A stretch of DNA of 64,000 nucleotides, taken from Duganella qianjiadongensis. Its GTDB lineage: Bacteria > Pseudomonadota > Gammaproteobacteria > Burkholderiales > Burkholderiaceae_D. A program made the translations under genes and the position numbers. Below the pieces are notes generated by a model. That model was not told where the DNA came from, searched no databases, and worked only from the letters and a program-made list of their open reading frames with translations. Positions within the stretch are counted from its first letter, which is position 1; each line of letters opens with the position of its first letter. Of the stretch, positions 46,760 to 56,336 are shown one piece after another. The stretch spans positions 62,001 to 126,000 of the forward strand of contig NZ_WWCM01000003.1 in assembly GCF_009857915.1 (NCBI RefSeq). The letters run 5' to 3'.

Positions 46760-48631
46760 ATGGACTTGCTAGCAACTATTAATTCGCCAGCGGATGTGCG
46801 CAAACTGGCGCGCACCCAGCTGACGCCACTGGCGCACGAACTGCGCGCCTACCTGCTCGATTCGGTTTCGAAAACGGGCGGCCACCTGTCGTCCAATCTG
46901 GGCACGGTGGAGCTGACGGTGGCACTGCACTATGTGTTCAACACGCCGCATGACCGCATCGTGTGGGACGTGGGCCACCAGACCTATTCGCACAAGATCC
47001 TCACGGGCCGGCGCGAGCGCATGCACACGCTGCGCCAGCTGGGCGGCATTTCCGGCTTCCCCAAGCGCGACGAAAGCGAATACGACACCTTCGGCACGGC
47101 CCACTCGTCGACCTCGATTTCGGCCGCGCTGGGCATGGCGCAGGCGGCCAAGATCAAGGGCGAGCACCGTCACGCCATCGCCGTGATCGGCGACGGCTCG
47201 ATGACGGCCGGTATGGCCTTCGAAGCGCTGAACAACGCGGGCGTGCAGGAAGATGTGAATCTGCTGGTGATTTTGAACGACAACGACATGTCGATCTCGC
47301 CGCCGGTGGGCGCGCTGAACCGCTATCTGGCGCGCCTGATGTCGGGCCAGTTCTACGCCGCCGCCAAGAACGTGGGCAAATCCGTGCTGCCGGCGCCCGT
47401 GCTGGAACTGGCCAAGCGGCTGGAAGAACATGCCAAAGGCATGGTGGTGCCGGCCACCATGTTCGAGGAATTCGGCTTCAACTACATCGGCCCTATCGAC
47501 GGCCATGATCTCGATTCGCTGATTCCTACGCTGCAGAATATCCGCCACCTGAAAGGCCCGCAGTTCCTGCACGTGGTAACCAAAAAAGGCCAGGGCTACA
47601 AGCTGGCCGAAGCGGAGCCGATTCTGTATCACGGCACCGGCAAATTCAATCCGGCCGAAGGCATCAAGCCGCCAGCCGCGCCGGGCAAGCTGACCTACAC
47701 CGAGGTGTTCGGCAACTGGCTGTGCGATATGGCGGCCGCCGACAAGAAGCTGGTCGGCATCACGCCGGCCATGCGCGAAGGTTCGGGCATGGTGCGCTTC
47801 GATCAGGAATATCCGGACCGCTATTTCGACGTCGGCATCGCCGAACAGCACGCGGTGACCTTTGGCGCCGGTCTGGCCTGCGAAGGCCTGAAGCCGGTGG
47901 TGGCAATCTACTCCACCTTCCTGCAGCGCGGCTACGATCAGCTGATCCACGACGTCGCCCTGCAAAATCTGGACGTGACCTTTGCGCTGGACCGTGCCGG
48001 TCTGGTGGGCGCCGACGGTGCTACCCACGCCGGCAACTACGATCTGGCCTATCTGCGCTGCATTCCCAACATGGTGGTGATGGCGCCGTCGGATGAAAAC
48101 GAATGCCGCCAGATGCTGACCACGGGCTACCGCTACCAGGGCCCGGCAGCAATCCGCTATCCGCGCGGTGCCGGCATAGGCGCGGCGGTGGAAAAAGAAC
48201 TGACGACGCTGGAAATCGGTAAAGGCGAGATCAAGCGCCGTGGCCAGAAGATCGCGATACTTGCTTTCGGCTCCATGGTGGCGCCGGCGCTGGCTGCTGG
48301 CGAAGCACTCGATGCGACGGTGGCGAATATGCGCTTCGTCAAGCCGCTGGATGTGGAACTGCTGCGCCAGCTGGCCGCCGAGCACGATTATCTGGTGACG
48401 GTGGAAGAAGGCTGCATCATGGGTGGCGCCGGTGCGGCGGTGGCCGAAGCGCTGGCAGCCCAAGGCATCGTCAAGCCGCTGCAGATGCTGGGTCTGCCGG
48501 ACCAGTTCATCGACCATGGCGATCCGGCCAAGCTGCTGGCCAGCGTGGGCCTCGATGGCGCTGGCATTACGGCATCGATACGCCAGCGCAGCGCAGCGGG
48601 CGAGCCGCGTCTGGCCGTCAGCAACGGCTGA
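46760..48631 (+). CDS. dxs: 1-deoxy-D-xylulose-5-phosphate synthase
   Basis: Thiamine-diphosphate enzyme committing pyruvate and glyceraldehyde-3-phosphate to the MEP isoprenoid route, also supplying DXP to ThiG and to pyridoxine synthesis. The 623 residues carry [15 protein letters not shown], the TPP motif [18 protein letters not shown] ending in LNDNDMSIS, and [15 protein letters not shown] in the central domain. Last gene of xseB-ispA-dxs, closed by a terminator. Confidence 0.98.
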   Translation: MDLLATINSPADVRKLARTQLTPLAHELRAYLLDSVSKTGGHLSSNLGTVELTVALHYVFNTPHDRIVWDVGHQTYSHKILTGRRERMHTLRQLGGISGFPKRDESEYDTFGTAHSSTSISAALGMAQAAKIKGEHRHAIAVIGDGSMTAGMAFEALNNAGVQEDVNLLVILNDNDMSISPPVGALNRYLARLMSGQFYAAAKNVGKSVLPAPVLELAKRLEEHAKGMVVPATMFEEFGFNYIGPIDGHDLDSLIPTLQNIRHLKGPQFLHVVTKKGQGYKLAEAEPILYHGTGKFNPAEGIKPPAAPGKLTYTEVFGNWLCDMAAADKKLVGITPAMREGSGMVRFDQEYPDRYFDVGIAEQHAVTFGAGLACEGLKPVVAIYSTFLQRGYDQLIHDVALQNLDVTFALDRAGLVGADGATHAGNYDLAYLRCIPNMVVMAPSDENECRQMLTTGYRYQGPAAIRYPRGAGIGAAVEKELTTLEIGKGEIKRRGQKIAILAFGSMVAPALAAGEALDATVANMRFVKPLDVELLRQLAAEHDYLVTVEEGCIMGGAGAAVAEALAAQGIVKPLQMLGLPDQFIDHGDPAKLLASVGLDGAGITASIRQRSAAGEPRLAVSNG

Positions 48632-48679
48632 CGGTAGCGTATCGCTGCGCGTCAGTGGGCGCGCAGCAGAAATCTGGCA

Positions 48680-48716
48680 GGGCAGGCGAACGCGAGTTCT
48701 TCCTGCCCTTTGTTTT
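48680..48716 (+). terminator. Intrinsic terminator of xseB-ispA-dxs
   Basis: GGGCAGG (48680-48686) pairs with CCTGCCC (48702-48708), followed by TTTGTTTT. Confidence 0.8.
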
Positions 48717-48730
48717 GGTTAGGCGCGGGA

Positions 48731-49288
48731 TCAGGCTTTGCGGCGGCGTTCGTGCTGCCACAGCACGTCGCTGCCGCCGGCATGGCGGTTCAGCACGCGG
48801 GCCAGCACAAACAGCAGGTCGGACAGGCGGTTGACGTACTGGCGCGGATGCTCGTGAATGGTCTCGGCCTTGCCCAGCGTGACGATGGCGCGTTCGGCGC
48901 GGCGGCACACGGTGCGGCAGACGTGGGCCTGCGAGGCCGCGCGCGAACCGGCTGGCAGGATGAATTCCGTCAGCGCGGGCAGGGTGGCGTTGTACTTGGC
49001 CAGATGGTCATCGAGCCGTAGCACGTGGTCTTCGGTAATCATCTGGTAGCCGGGGATGCACAGCTCGCCGCCCAGATCGAACAGATCGTGCTGGATGGTG
49101 ACCAGTTCATCGCGCAGCTGGTCCGGCATGTCTTCGCACAGCAGCAGGCCCAGATGGGAATTGAGTTCGTCGACTTCGCCGATGGCCTGTATGCGCACGC
49201 TGTCCTTGTCGGTGCGGCTGCCGTCGCCCAGGCCTGTGGTGCCGCCGTCGCCCGTGCGGGTGGCGATTTTCGAAAGTCGGTTACCCAT
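48731..49288 (-). CDS. Cob(I)alamin adenosyltransferase, PduO type
   Basis: Transfers adenosyl from ATP to cob(I)alamin. The 185-residue helical protein has the PduO/MMAB signatures: KIATRTGDGGTTGLGDGSR at the N-terminal ATP site, GEVDELNSHLG, and RRAERAIV with NRLSDLLFVLAR near the C-terminus. Convergent with dxs and divergent from glcD. No cobalamin biosynthesis or B12-dependent mutase gene is in view, so the consumer enzyme lies elsewhere. Confidence 0.95.
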   Translation of the reverse strand: MGNRLSKIATRTGDGGTTGLGDGSRTDKDSVRIQAIGEVDELNSHLGLLLCEDMPDQLRDELVTIQHDLFDLGGELCIPGYQMITEDHVLRLDDHLAKYNATLPALTEFILPAGSRAASQAHVCRTVCRRAERAIVTLGKAETIHEHPRQYVNRLSDLLFVLARVLNRHAGGSDVLWQHERRRKA

Positions 49289-49422
49289 GTGATTTCCTTG
49301 TGTTGGAGGTTAGCGCCCGAAGAATACAACAGTTTGCGCTTGTATTTCACCGGCAGGCCAGATTGTATCCACGTTTGTGCTTACAATTCTGTTCTGATCC
49401 CGTGCTTTCAGGTGCCCGCTCC

Positions 49423-50931
49423 ATGAACACAGCCACTACAGTCACTTCGGCGCCGGCCTCGCCGGCAGTACTCTCCGCCCGCCGCGTCCAGCTGGCCGCA
49501 GCTCTGCAGCAAGTGCTGCCGCCCAGTGCCATTCTGTCCGATCCCGAAGATACCCGCCCTTACGAGTGCGACGGTCTGGCGGCCTACCGCCAGATGCCGC
49601 TGATCGTGGTGCTGCCTGATAGCGAGGCGCAGATCGTGGCGGTGCTCAAGCTGTGTAAGGAATTGCAGGTGCCCATCGTGCCGCGCGGCGCTGGCACCGG
49701 CCTGTCCGGCGGCGCCATGCCGATCGCTGATGGCGTGGTGCTGTCCACCGCGCGGCTGAACCGCATATTGCGCATGGATGCGTATTCGCGTACCGCCGTC
49801 GTGCAGCCCGGTGTGCGCAATCTGGCTATCTCCGATGCGGCGGCCCAGCATGGCCTGTATTACGCGCCTGATCCGTCGTCGCAGATCGCCTGCACCATAG
49901 GCGGCAATGTGGCCGAGAACTCGGGCGGGGTGCACTGCCTGAAGTACGGCCTGACCGTGCATAACGTGCTGCGCGTGCGCATGGTGACGATAGACGGCGA
50001 TGTGGTGGAACTGGGCAGCGAAGCGCTCGACGCGGCGGGGCTGGACCTGCTGTCGGTGTTTATCGGCTCGGAAGGCATGCTCGGTATCGTCACCGAAGTG
50101 ACGGTCAAGCTGGTGCCCAAGCCGGCCTGCGCGCGCGTCATCATGGCCTCGTTTAATGAAGTGGTGGCCGGTTGTAATGCGGTGGCGGCGCTGATCGCGG
50201 CGGGCATCATCCCGGCCGGTCTGGAAATGATGGACCAGACGTCCTCGCGCATGGTGGAGCCTTTTGTCCATGCCGGCTACGATACCGAGGCCGCAGCAAT
50301 TCTTCTTTGCGAAGCCGATGGCACAGCCGAGGAAGTAGAAGAAGAAATCGCCCGCATGTCGGCGGTACTGCAGCAGGCGGGTGCCAGCGCGATTGCCGTG
50401 TCGCAGTCGGAAGCGGAGCGCATGAAGTTCTGGTCGGGCCGCAAGAACGCCTTCCCTGCGGCGGGACGGATATCGCCCGATTACTACTGCATGGACGGCA
50501 CCATTCCGCGCAAGCGTCTGGGGCAGGTACTGGAGGGCATCGCGCAGATGGAAGTGAAGTACGGCCTGCGCTGCGCCAATGTATTCCATGCGGGCGACGG
50601 CAATCTGCATCCGCTGATACTGTTCAATGCCAACATCCCCGATGAATTCGAGCGGGCCGAAGCCTTTGGCGCCGAGATACTGGCGCTGTGCGTGGAAGTA
50701 GGCGGCACCATCACGGGCGAGCATGGCGTAGGCATAGAGAAGATCAATTCCATGTGCGCCCAGTTCGCACCGGCCGAGCTGGAAGCCTTCTTTGGCGTCA
50801 AGCATGCGTTTGATCCGGCACGGCTGCTGAATCCGGACAAAGCCATTCCTACGCTGAACCGCTGCGCGGAATTCGGCAAGATGCGTGTCAGCGGCGGCAA
50901 GCTGCCGTTTGCCTATCTGCCGCGTTTCTGA
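49423..50931 (+). CDS. glcD: Glycolate oxidase subunit GlcD (FAD-linked)
   Basis: FAD-containing subunit of glycolate oxidase, 502 residues, VAO-type flavoprotein. The FAD-binding PRGAGTGLSGGAMP segment, the SQIACTIGGNVAENSGG stretch and the C-terminal VFHAGDGNLHP and ITGEHGVG motifs are clear. ATG 49423 is preferred to an upstream frame start at 49300, since it gives the usual length. First gene of glcD-glcE-glcF; glcG and glcB are not adjacent. Confidence 0.95.
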   Translation: MNTATTVTSAPASPAVLSARRVQLAAALQQVLPPSAILSDPEDTRPYECDGLAAYRQMPLIVVLPDSEAQIVAVLKLCKELQVPIVPRGAGTGLSGGAMPIADGVVLSTARLNRILRMDAYSRTAVVQPGVRNLAISDAAAQHGLYYAPDPSSQIACTIGGNVAENSGGVHCLKYGLTVHNVLRVRMVTIDGDVVELGSEALDAAGLDLLSVFIGSEGMLGIVTEVTVKLVPKPACARVIMASFNEVVAGCNAVAALIAAGIIPAGLEMMDQTSSRMVEPFVHAGYDTEAAAILLCEADGTAEEVEEEIARMSAVLQQAGASAIAVSQSEAERMKFWSGRKNAFPAAGRISPDYYCMDGTIPRKRLGQVLEGIAQMEVKYGLRCANVFHAGDGNLHPLILFNANIPDEFERAEAFGAEILALCVEVGGTITGEHGVGIEKINSMCAQFAPAELEAFFGVKHAFDPARLLNPDKAIPTLNRCAEFGKMRVSGGKLPFAYLPRF

Positions 50932-50943
50932 GGAGTCGGGGCG

Positions 50944-52035
50944 ATGATGACCATAGCGAATATGCCAAGCAAGGACTACGCTGCCATTGCCGCGCAATTT
51001 GGCGAGCGTATCCGCGCGGCCAGTGCTGCCGGCACGCCGCTCTGCCTGCGCGGCGGCGGTACCAAGGACTGGTATGGCCAGCCGCCGCAAGGCGAAGTAC
51101 TCGACACCCGCGCCTACGCCGGCGTTGTGTCCTATGAACCGACCGAACTGGTGATTACCGTGCGCTGCGGTACACCGCTGGCCGAGATCGAAGCGCTGCT
51201 GGCCGAACACCAGCAGATGCTCGCCTTCGAGCCGCCCCGTTTTGGCGCCGATTCCACCATAGGCGGCGTGGTCGCCAGTGCGCTGTCCGGTCCGCGCCGT
51301 GCCAGTGCAGGCGCCGTGCGTGATTTCGTGCTGGGCGCCGTGCTGATGGACGGGCAGGGCACCATGCTGCGTTTCGGCGGGCAGGTAATGAAAAACGTGG
51401 CAGGCTATGACGTATCGCGCCTGCTGGCCGGTTCGCTCGGCACGCTGGGGCTGATACTCGAAGTCTCGCTCAAGGTGCTGCCGCTGCCATTATGCGAAAC
51501 CAGTCTGCGCTTCGAGCTGAGCGAAATCGATGCGCTGCGCCGCCTCAACGAATGGGCCGGCCAGCCTTTGCCTATTTCGGCCAGCTGCTGGCATCAGGGT
51601 GTGCTGGCGGTGCGCCTGTCGGGCGCACGGGCGGCTGTGGCGGCAGCACAGCAGCGCATGGGCGGCGCACCGCTCGAACATGCCGACGCCTACTGGGCCT
51701 CGCTGCGCGATCAGACTCACCCGCACTTTAGCGGCGGCTGCCTGTGGCGATTGTCGCTGCCATCGGCGGCCAGTGCCGTGATTCTGGGCGGCGAGCAGCT
51801 GATCGAATGGGGCGGCGCGCAGCGCTGGCTCAGAATGGCTGCGGTGGATGCGGCGCAGGCAGAGACGATACGCCGCACGGTGGCCGCTGCGGGCGGCCAT
51901 GCCACGCTGTACCGCAGCGCGCATAAGCCTGTCGGCGTATTCCATCCGCTCGCCGCGCCGCTGATGCGCATCCACGAACGGCTGAAAGCATCGTTCGATG
52001 CCGCCGGTATCTTCAACCCCGGCCGCATGTACTGA
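50944..52035 (+). CDS. glcE: Glycolate oxidase subunit GlcE (FAD-binding)
   Basis: Second FAD-binding subunit, 363 residues, with an abbreviated VAO-type FAD domain: LRGGGTKDWYG, ADSTIGGVVASALSGPRR and VMKNVAGYDVSRLLAGS. The start is ATG 50944, with another ATG in the next codon. It begins 12 bases after glcD and ends seven bases before glcF, a tight operon. Confidence 0.95.
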   Translation: MMTIANMPSKDYAAIAAQFGERIRAASAAGTPLCLRGGGTKDWYGQPPQGEVLDTRAYAGVVSYEPTELVITVRCGTPLAEIEALLAEHQQMLAFEPPRFGADSTIGGVVASALSGPRRASAGAVRDFVLGAVLMDGQGTMLRFGGQVMKNVAGYDVSRLLAGSLGTLGLILEVSLKVLPLPLCETSLRFELSEIDALRRLNEWAGQPLPISASCWHQGVLAVRLSGARAAVAAAQQRMGGAPLEHADAYWASLRDQTHPHFSGGCLWRLSLPSAASAVILGGEQLIEWGGAQRWLRMAAVDAAQAETIRRTVAAAGGHATLYRSAHKPVGVFHPLAAPLMRIHERLKASFDAAGIFNPGRMY

Positions 52036-52042
52036 GAGCGCC

Positions 52043-53263
52043 ATGCAGACTAATCTTGCTGACTTCATCCGCAATACCCGCGAAGGCGAAGAGGCCGATG
52101 CCATTCTGCGCGCCTGCGTGCATTGCGGCTTCTGCACAGCCACCTGTCCCACCTATCAGTTGCTGGGTGATGAACTGGACGGCCCGCGCGGCCGCATCTA
52201 CCTGATCAAGCAGGTGCTGGAGGGGGCACCGGTCACGGCTAAAACCCAGCAGCATCTGGACCGCTGCCTGACCTGCCGCAACTGTGAAACCACCTGTCCG
52301 TCCGGCGTGAAATACAGCCGTCTGGTCGATATCGGCCGCAAGGTGGTGGAGCAGCGCGTACAGCGGCCTTTCATGGAGCGCATGAAGCGCTTGCTGGTGC
52401 GCGAAGGTGTCTCCCGCAAAGCGGTGTTCGGCGCAGCGCTGGCGGTGGGGCGACTGGCCAAGCCGCTGCTATCGCCTGCCATGCAGGACAAGCTGCCGGC
52501 ACGCCAGCATCCCGGCCAGTGGCCCACGCGCAGTCATGCCCGCAAGATGCTGGTGCTCGATGGTTGTGCGCAGCCAGCCATGGCGCCCAATATCAATGCG
52601 GCTTCGGCGCGTGTGCTCGATGCCCTGGGCGTGCAGCTGCTGGTGGCGCCGCGCGCCGGCTGCTGCGGCGCCTTGCGTCACCACCTTAACGAGCATGACG
52701 CAGCGCTCGATGATATGCGGCGCAATGTCGATGCATGGTGGCCCATGCTGCAGGATGGTTCGGTCGAGGCTATCGTGATGACGGCGTCCGGTTGCGGCGC
52801 CACCGTCAAGGATTACGGCCATCTGCTGGCGCACGATGCAGCTTATGCCGCCAAGGCGCAGCAGGTGGCCGCCGCCACGCACGACCTGAGCGAAGTGCTG
52901 GCGGAGTTTGAAACCGAACTGGCTGTGCGTACCCGCCTGAACCAACGGGTGGCCTACCATCCGCCGTGCACGCTGCAGCACGGCCAGCAGATTCGCGGCA
53001 AGGTAGAAGCGATACTGCGTGCGGTCGGGGTGGATGTGGTGCTGTGCGCAGATAGCCACCTGTGCTGCGGCTCGGCAGGCAGTTATTCGCTGCTGCAGCC
53101 AGAGCTATCGCGCCAGCTGCGTGACCGCAAGCTGGCCCATCTCGCTGATACGGGCGCCAGCACCATCGTCTCGGCCAATGTAGGCTGCAGCGCGCATCTG
53201 CAGACTGGCACCGAGACGCCCGTCATGCACTGGATAGAACTGCTGGACCGGGCGCTGAACTAG
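52043..53263 (+). CDS. glcF: Glycolate oxidase iron-sulfur subunit GlcF
   Basis: Electron-transfer subunit, 406 residues. Two 4Fe-4S ferredoxin motifs lie N-terminally (CVHCGFCTATCP and CLTCRNCETTCP). Two CCG-type cysteine-rich domains follow (CCGALRHH and CCGSAGSYS). ATG 52043 fits the family start. Its stop shares the tetranucleotide CTAG with the stop of the convergent GGDEF/EAL gene. Confidence 0.96.
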   Translation: MQTNLADFIRNTREGEEADAILRACVHCGFCTATCPTYQLLGDELDGPRGRIYLIKQVLEGAPVTAKTQQHLDRCLTCRNCETTCPSGVKYSRLVDIGRKVVEQRVQRPFMERMKRLLVREGVSRKAVFGAALAVGRLAKPLLSPAMQDKLPARQHPGQWPTRSHARKMLVLDGCAQPAMAPNINAASARVLDALGVQLLVAPRAGCCGALRHHLNEHDAALDDMRRNVDAWWPMLQDGSVEAIVMTASGCGATVKDYGHLLAHDAAYAAKAQQVAAATHDLSEVLAEFETELAVRTRLNQRVAYHPPCTLQHGQQIRGKVEAILRAVGVDVVLCADSHLCCGSAGSYSLLQPELSRQLRDRKLAHLADTGASTIVSANVGCSAHLQTGTETPVMHWIELLDRALN

Positions 53264-55815
53264 CTTTGCTGCAAGGCCGGAATCTGGCCCGTACCCAGTA
53301 CATGGATTTGCTCGTGGTGCAGGTTGACGATGGGCGGCAGTTGCGCGGCAGCCTGCCACACGGCGGCGCTGCCGAAATTGTCCACCCACGGCTGCACTTC
53401 GCCCGCCGGCATGGGGCGCGCAATGCCGTAGCCCTGCACCAGATCGCAGCCCAGCCGCATCAGCATGGCGCCATGTTCTATCGTTTCCACGCCTTCGGCG
53501 ATCACGCCCAGACCGAAGGAACGGGCCAGTCCGATCACGGCGCTGACCAGATGCAGGTCATCGCGGTCCACCAGCATATTGCGTACAAAGCTCTGGTCTA
53601 TCTTCAGCACGTCGGCCGGCAGGCGCTTGAGGTAGGACATCGACGAATAGCCGGTGCCGAAGTCATCGAGCGCGAAGCTGATGCCCAGCGCCTGACAGTC
53701 GAGCATGATGTTGCGTACATGGGCCATATCGCTGAGCGCCGATGATTCCAGTATTTCCAGCTCCAGCATGTGGGCGGGGACATCGGGGAATTCGGACAGG
53801 ATAGCCTTCAGCTTGGGCACGAAGTCGGCGCGCTGGAAGTGGCGCGCGGCGATGTTCACGCTGACCACCCACTCGGCATCGAAGCTGCGCCACTGCTGCA
53901 GCTGGCGCAGCGCTTCGCGCAGCACCCATTCGCCGATATCGACGATGACATCGCTATGCTCGACGATGGGCAGGAATTCCATCGGGCCGATGATGCCCCG
54001 TTCCGGATGTGCCCAGCGCACCAGTGCTTCCATGCCGATGATGCGGCCTTTGCGCATATCGAGCTTGGGCTGGTAGTACAGGCGCAGCTCGCCGGCGCGC
54101 ACGGCAGCACGCACTTCGGTGCGGCGGTTGTGGTGGGTGCGTACCTGTTCGTCCAGATCGGCGTCGAAGAAGTGGGCGCGGTTACGGCCCGTGATCTTGG
54201 CCTGATACAGCGCCTGATCGGCCTGCCGCAGCAGGCTGTCGGCACTGACCTCGCTGCCGCTGTAGAGGGTGACGCCGGCGCTGGCCGACATGCTGACCTG
54301 CTGGCCGTTGCACAGATAGGGGCGCGACAGTTCGGCCAGCAGACGTTCGAGTGCCTGTTCGGTAGCAAGGCGGTTATCCAGTTTGGGCAGCAGCATGACG
54401 AATTCGTCGCCGCCGAGGCGGGCCACGTAATGGCGCGGACCGGCAAAGTCGTGCAGACGGCTGGCGGCCTGCTTGAGCACTTCGTCGCCGATGTGCTGGC
54501 CCAGCGTATCGTTGACCTGCTGGAAGCGGTCCAGATCGAACAGACAGACCGCCAGCGCATAGCTCTCCTCGCGTGCGCGGAACACTTCCTGCTCGAAGCG
54601 GGTGGTGAGTGCCGTGCGGTTGGGCAGGCCGGTCAGCAGGTCATGGCTGCTCTGCCACGAAATCTGCTGCATCAGCTGGCGCCGTTCCGTCACGTCGCGG
54701 AATACCAGCACGGCGCCCTGTATCTCGTCTTCGGCCGAGCGGATGGCATTGGCCGTGTATTCCACCGTGTAGAGCTGGCCGTTGCGGTTGCGCATACTCT
54801 GGTTGCCGACCTTGATCACCGAGCTGCCTGCATAGATGGCGGCCATGGATTTGAGTAGCGAGTGCTGGCCGAAGTTATTCGCCAGTACAAACACCTGATG
54901 CAGTTCCATGCCGCACGCACGGTCTTCCTGCCAGCCCGTCAGCTGCTGCGCCATGACGTTGATGCTGGCAATCCGGCCGGACAGGTCGGTGGTGATGACG
55001 GCATCGCCGATCGACGCCAGCGTGACTTCGATACGCTCCTTTTCCGTTTGCAGCGATGCCTGTACCTGCAGGGTCTGCGCCAGCTGGGCGCTGAGCTGGC
55101 TCTGGCTTTGCTGCAGCTTGTGTACCAGCGACTGCATGCGCTGCGCCATATTGTTGAAGGTGATGGCCAGCGTGCGCGCTTCCAGTGTGCCGGTGACAGG
55201 CAGGCGCACGCCGTAGTCGCCATCCTGAAAACGTGCCGTGCCGTCGGTTACGCGGCGCAGCATGCGGGTATTGGCGTAGATGAGCAGGCCGAGCAGGGTG
55301 TAGATGATGGTGATATTGCCCGCCGTGATCACGGCCTGCTGGCGCAGCGTGCGCCACACCTGCGTCAGCGGCAGGGTGGGGACGAAGCTCAGTACCAGTT
55401 TAGCGTTGCCCAGATCGAGTGTGCGCTGCTGCGGCGTGATGCCGCCCAGGCGGGCAAACCAGAGCGGATATTCTGCCTGGGTGGGCTGGCTGCGCAGCGC
55501 TTCCAGATGGCCGCCCGGATAATCAAGGTGGGCGGCAGCCAGATCGGCTTCCAGCAGCATGGCGCTGGCCAGCGTGTTATCGAGTGCAGCGCGGTCGCGT
55601 ACCTGCAGTGCCGGCAGCAGCGCCTTGTGCATATAGGTGAGCAGGTCGCCCGCGTCGCGCAGGTAGCGCTGCTGGGCATACGCCGTCTCGTTGCCGTACA
55701 ACATGGAGTAGCGCACACTCAGCGCGATCAGGATGATGATGAAAACCGGGATAAACATGCGGGCGTACATGCCCGTGCGCATCCAGCGCGACTGTATTCT
55801 TTCGTACAGCGTCAT
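53260..55815 (-). CDS. Membrane GGDEF/EAL c-di-GMP signalling protein with HAMP and PAS
   Basis: An 851-residue inner-membrane regulator. Span 1 is at about 20-38 and span 2 at 163-183, bounding a periplasmic sensor of some 125 residues. A HAMP linker (about 184-235), a short coiled coil, and a PAS domain (about 260-375) follow. The GGDEF motif is exact (468-472) and the EAL motif is present (596-598) with the downstream DDFGTGYSS. Both diguanylate cyclase and phosphodiesterase activities are possible; no RxxD inhibitory site precedes GGDEF. It is the last gene after pilT-pilU-gpx, 35 bases beyond gpx. Confidence 0.93.
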   Translation of the reverse strand: MTLYERIQSRWMRTGMYARMFIPVFIIILIALSVRYSMLYGNETAYAQQRYLRDAGDLLTYMHKALLPALQVRDRAALDNTLASAMLLEADLAAAHLDYPGGHLEALRSQPTQAEYPLWFARLGGITPQQRTLDLGNAKLVLSFVPTLPLTQVWRTLRQQAVITAGNITIIYTLLGLLIYANTRMLRRVTDGTARFQDGDYGVRLPVTGTLEARTLAITFNNMAQRMQSLVHKLQQSQSQLSAQLAQTLQVQASLQTEKERIEVTLASIGDAVITTDLSGRIASINVMAQQLTGWQEDRACGMELHQVFVLANNFGQHSLLKSMAAIYAGSSVIKVGNQSMRNRNGQLYTVEYTANAIRSAEDEIQGAVLVFRDVTERRQLMQQISWQSSHDLLTGLPNRTALTTRFEQEVFRAREESYALAVCLFDLDRFQQVNDTLGQHIGDEVLKQAASRLHDFAGPRHYVARLGGDEFVMLLPKLDNRLATEQALERLLAELSRPYLCNGQQVSMSASAGVTLYSGSEVSADSLLRQADQALYQAKITGRNRAHFFDADLDEQVRTHHNRRTEVRAAVRAGELRLYYQPKLDMRKGRIIGMEALVRWAHPERGIIGPMEFLPIVEHSDVIVDIGEWVLREALRQLQQWRSFDAEWVVSVNIAARHFQRADFVPKLKAILSEFPDVPAHMLELEILESSALSDMAHVRNIMLDCQALGISFALDDFGTGYSSMSYLKRLPADVLKIDQSFVRNMLVDRDDLHLVSAVIGLARSFGLGVIAEGVETIEHGAMLMRLGCDLVQGYGIARPMPAGEVQPWVDNFGSAAVWQAAAQLPPIVNLHHEQIHVLGTGQIPALQQS

Positions 55816-55850
55816 GGGCGCTGGTTCCCGTCGTGTGCTGGCATGGCGGT

Positions 55851-56336
55851 CTATTCGGCGAGCAGGGTTTCGATGTCAGCGATCAGTTCTTCCGGTGTGG
55901 TGGTGGGGGCATAGCGCTTGTAGACGCGGCCATCTTTACGCACGAGGAATTTGGTGAAGTTCCATTTGATGGCCTGGGTGCCCAGTATGCCGGGCGCGTC
56001 CTTCTTGAGCTGCTTGAACAGCGGGTGGGCCTGCTCGCCGTTCACGTCGACCTTGGCGAACAGGGGGAAAGTGACGCCGTAGTTCTTTTCGCAGAAAGCG
56101 CCTATCTCGTCGGCCTGTCCCGGCTCCTGCTGACCGAACTGGTTGCAGGGGAAACCGAGCACGCTGACGCCGCGCTCTTTAAACTGCTGGTAGACCGCCT
56201 CCAGCCCTTTGTACTGGGGCGTAAAGCCGCACTGGCTGGCAGTGTTGACGATCAGGAGAACCTGACCACGGTATTGTGCAAGGCTGGCGGGCATGCCGCC
56301 CAGCGTATCGGCGCTGTAGTCGAAAATTGTGCTCAT
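55851..56336 (-). CDS. Glutathione peroxidase family protein
   Basis: A 161-residue thiol peroxidase of the Gpx/BtuE family. The peroxidatic Cys36 lies in NTASQCGFTPQY, with the Gln of GFPCNQFG and Trp of KWNFTKFL completing the catalytic set. FPCNQFG also contains the likely resolving Cys. It may use thioredoxin rather than glutathione. The ATG shares a base with the pilU stop (TGATG), placing it in the pilT-pilU operon. Confidence 0.95.
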   Translation of the reverse strand: MSTIFDYSADTLGGMPASLAQYRGQVLLIVNTASQCGFTPQYKGLEAVYQQFKERGVSVLGFPCNQFGQQEPGQADEIGAFCEKNYGVTFPLFAKVDVNGEQAHPLFKQLKKDAPGILGTQAIKWNFTKFLVRKDGRVYKRYAPTTTPEELIADIETLLAE

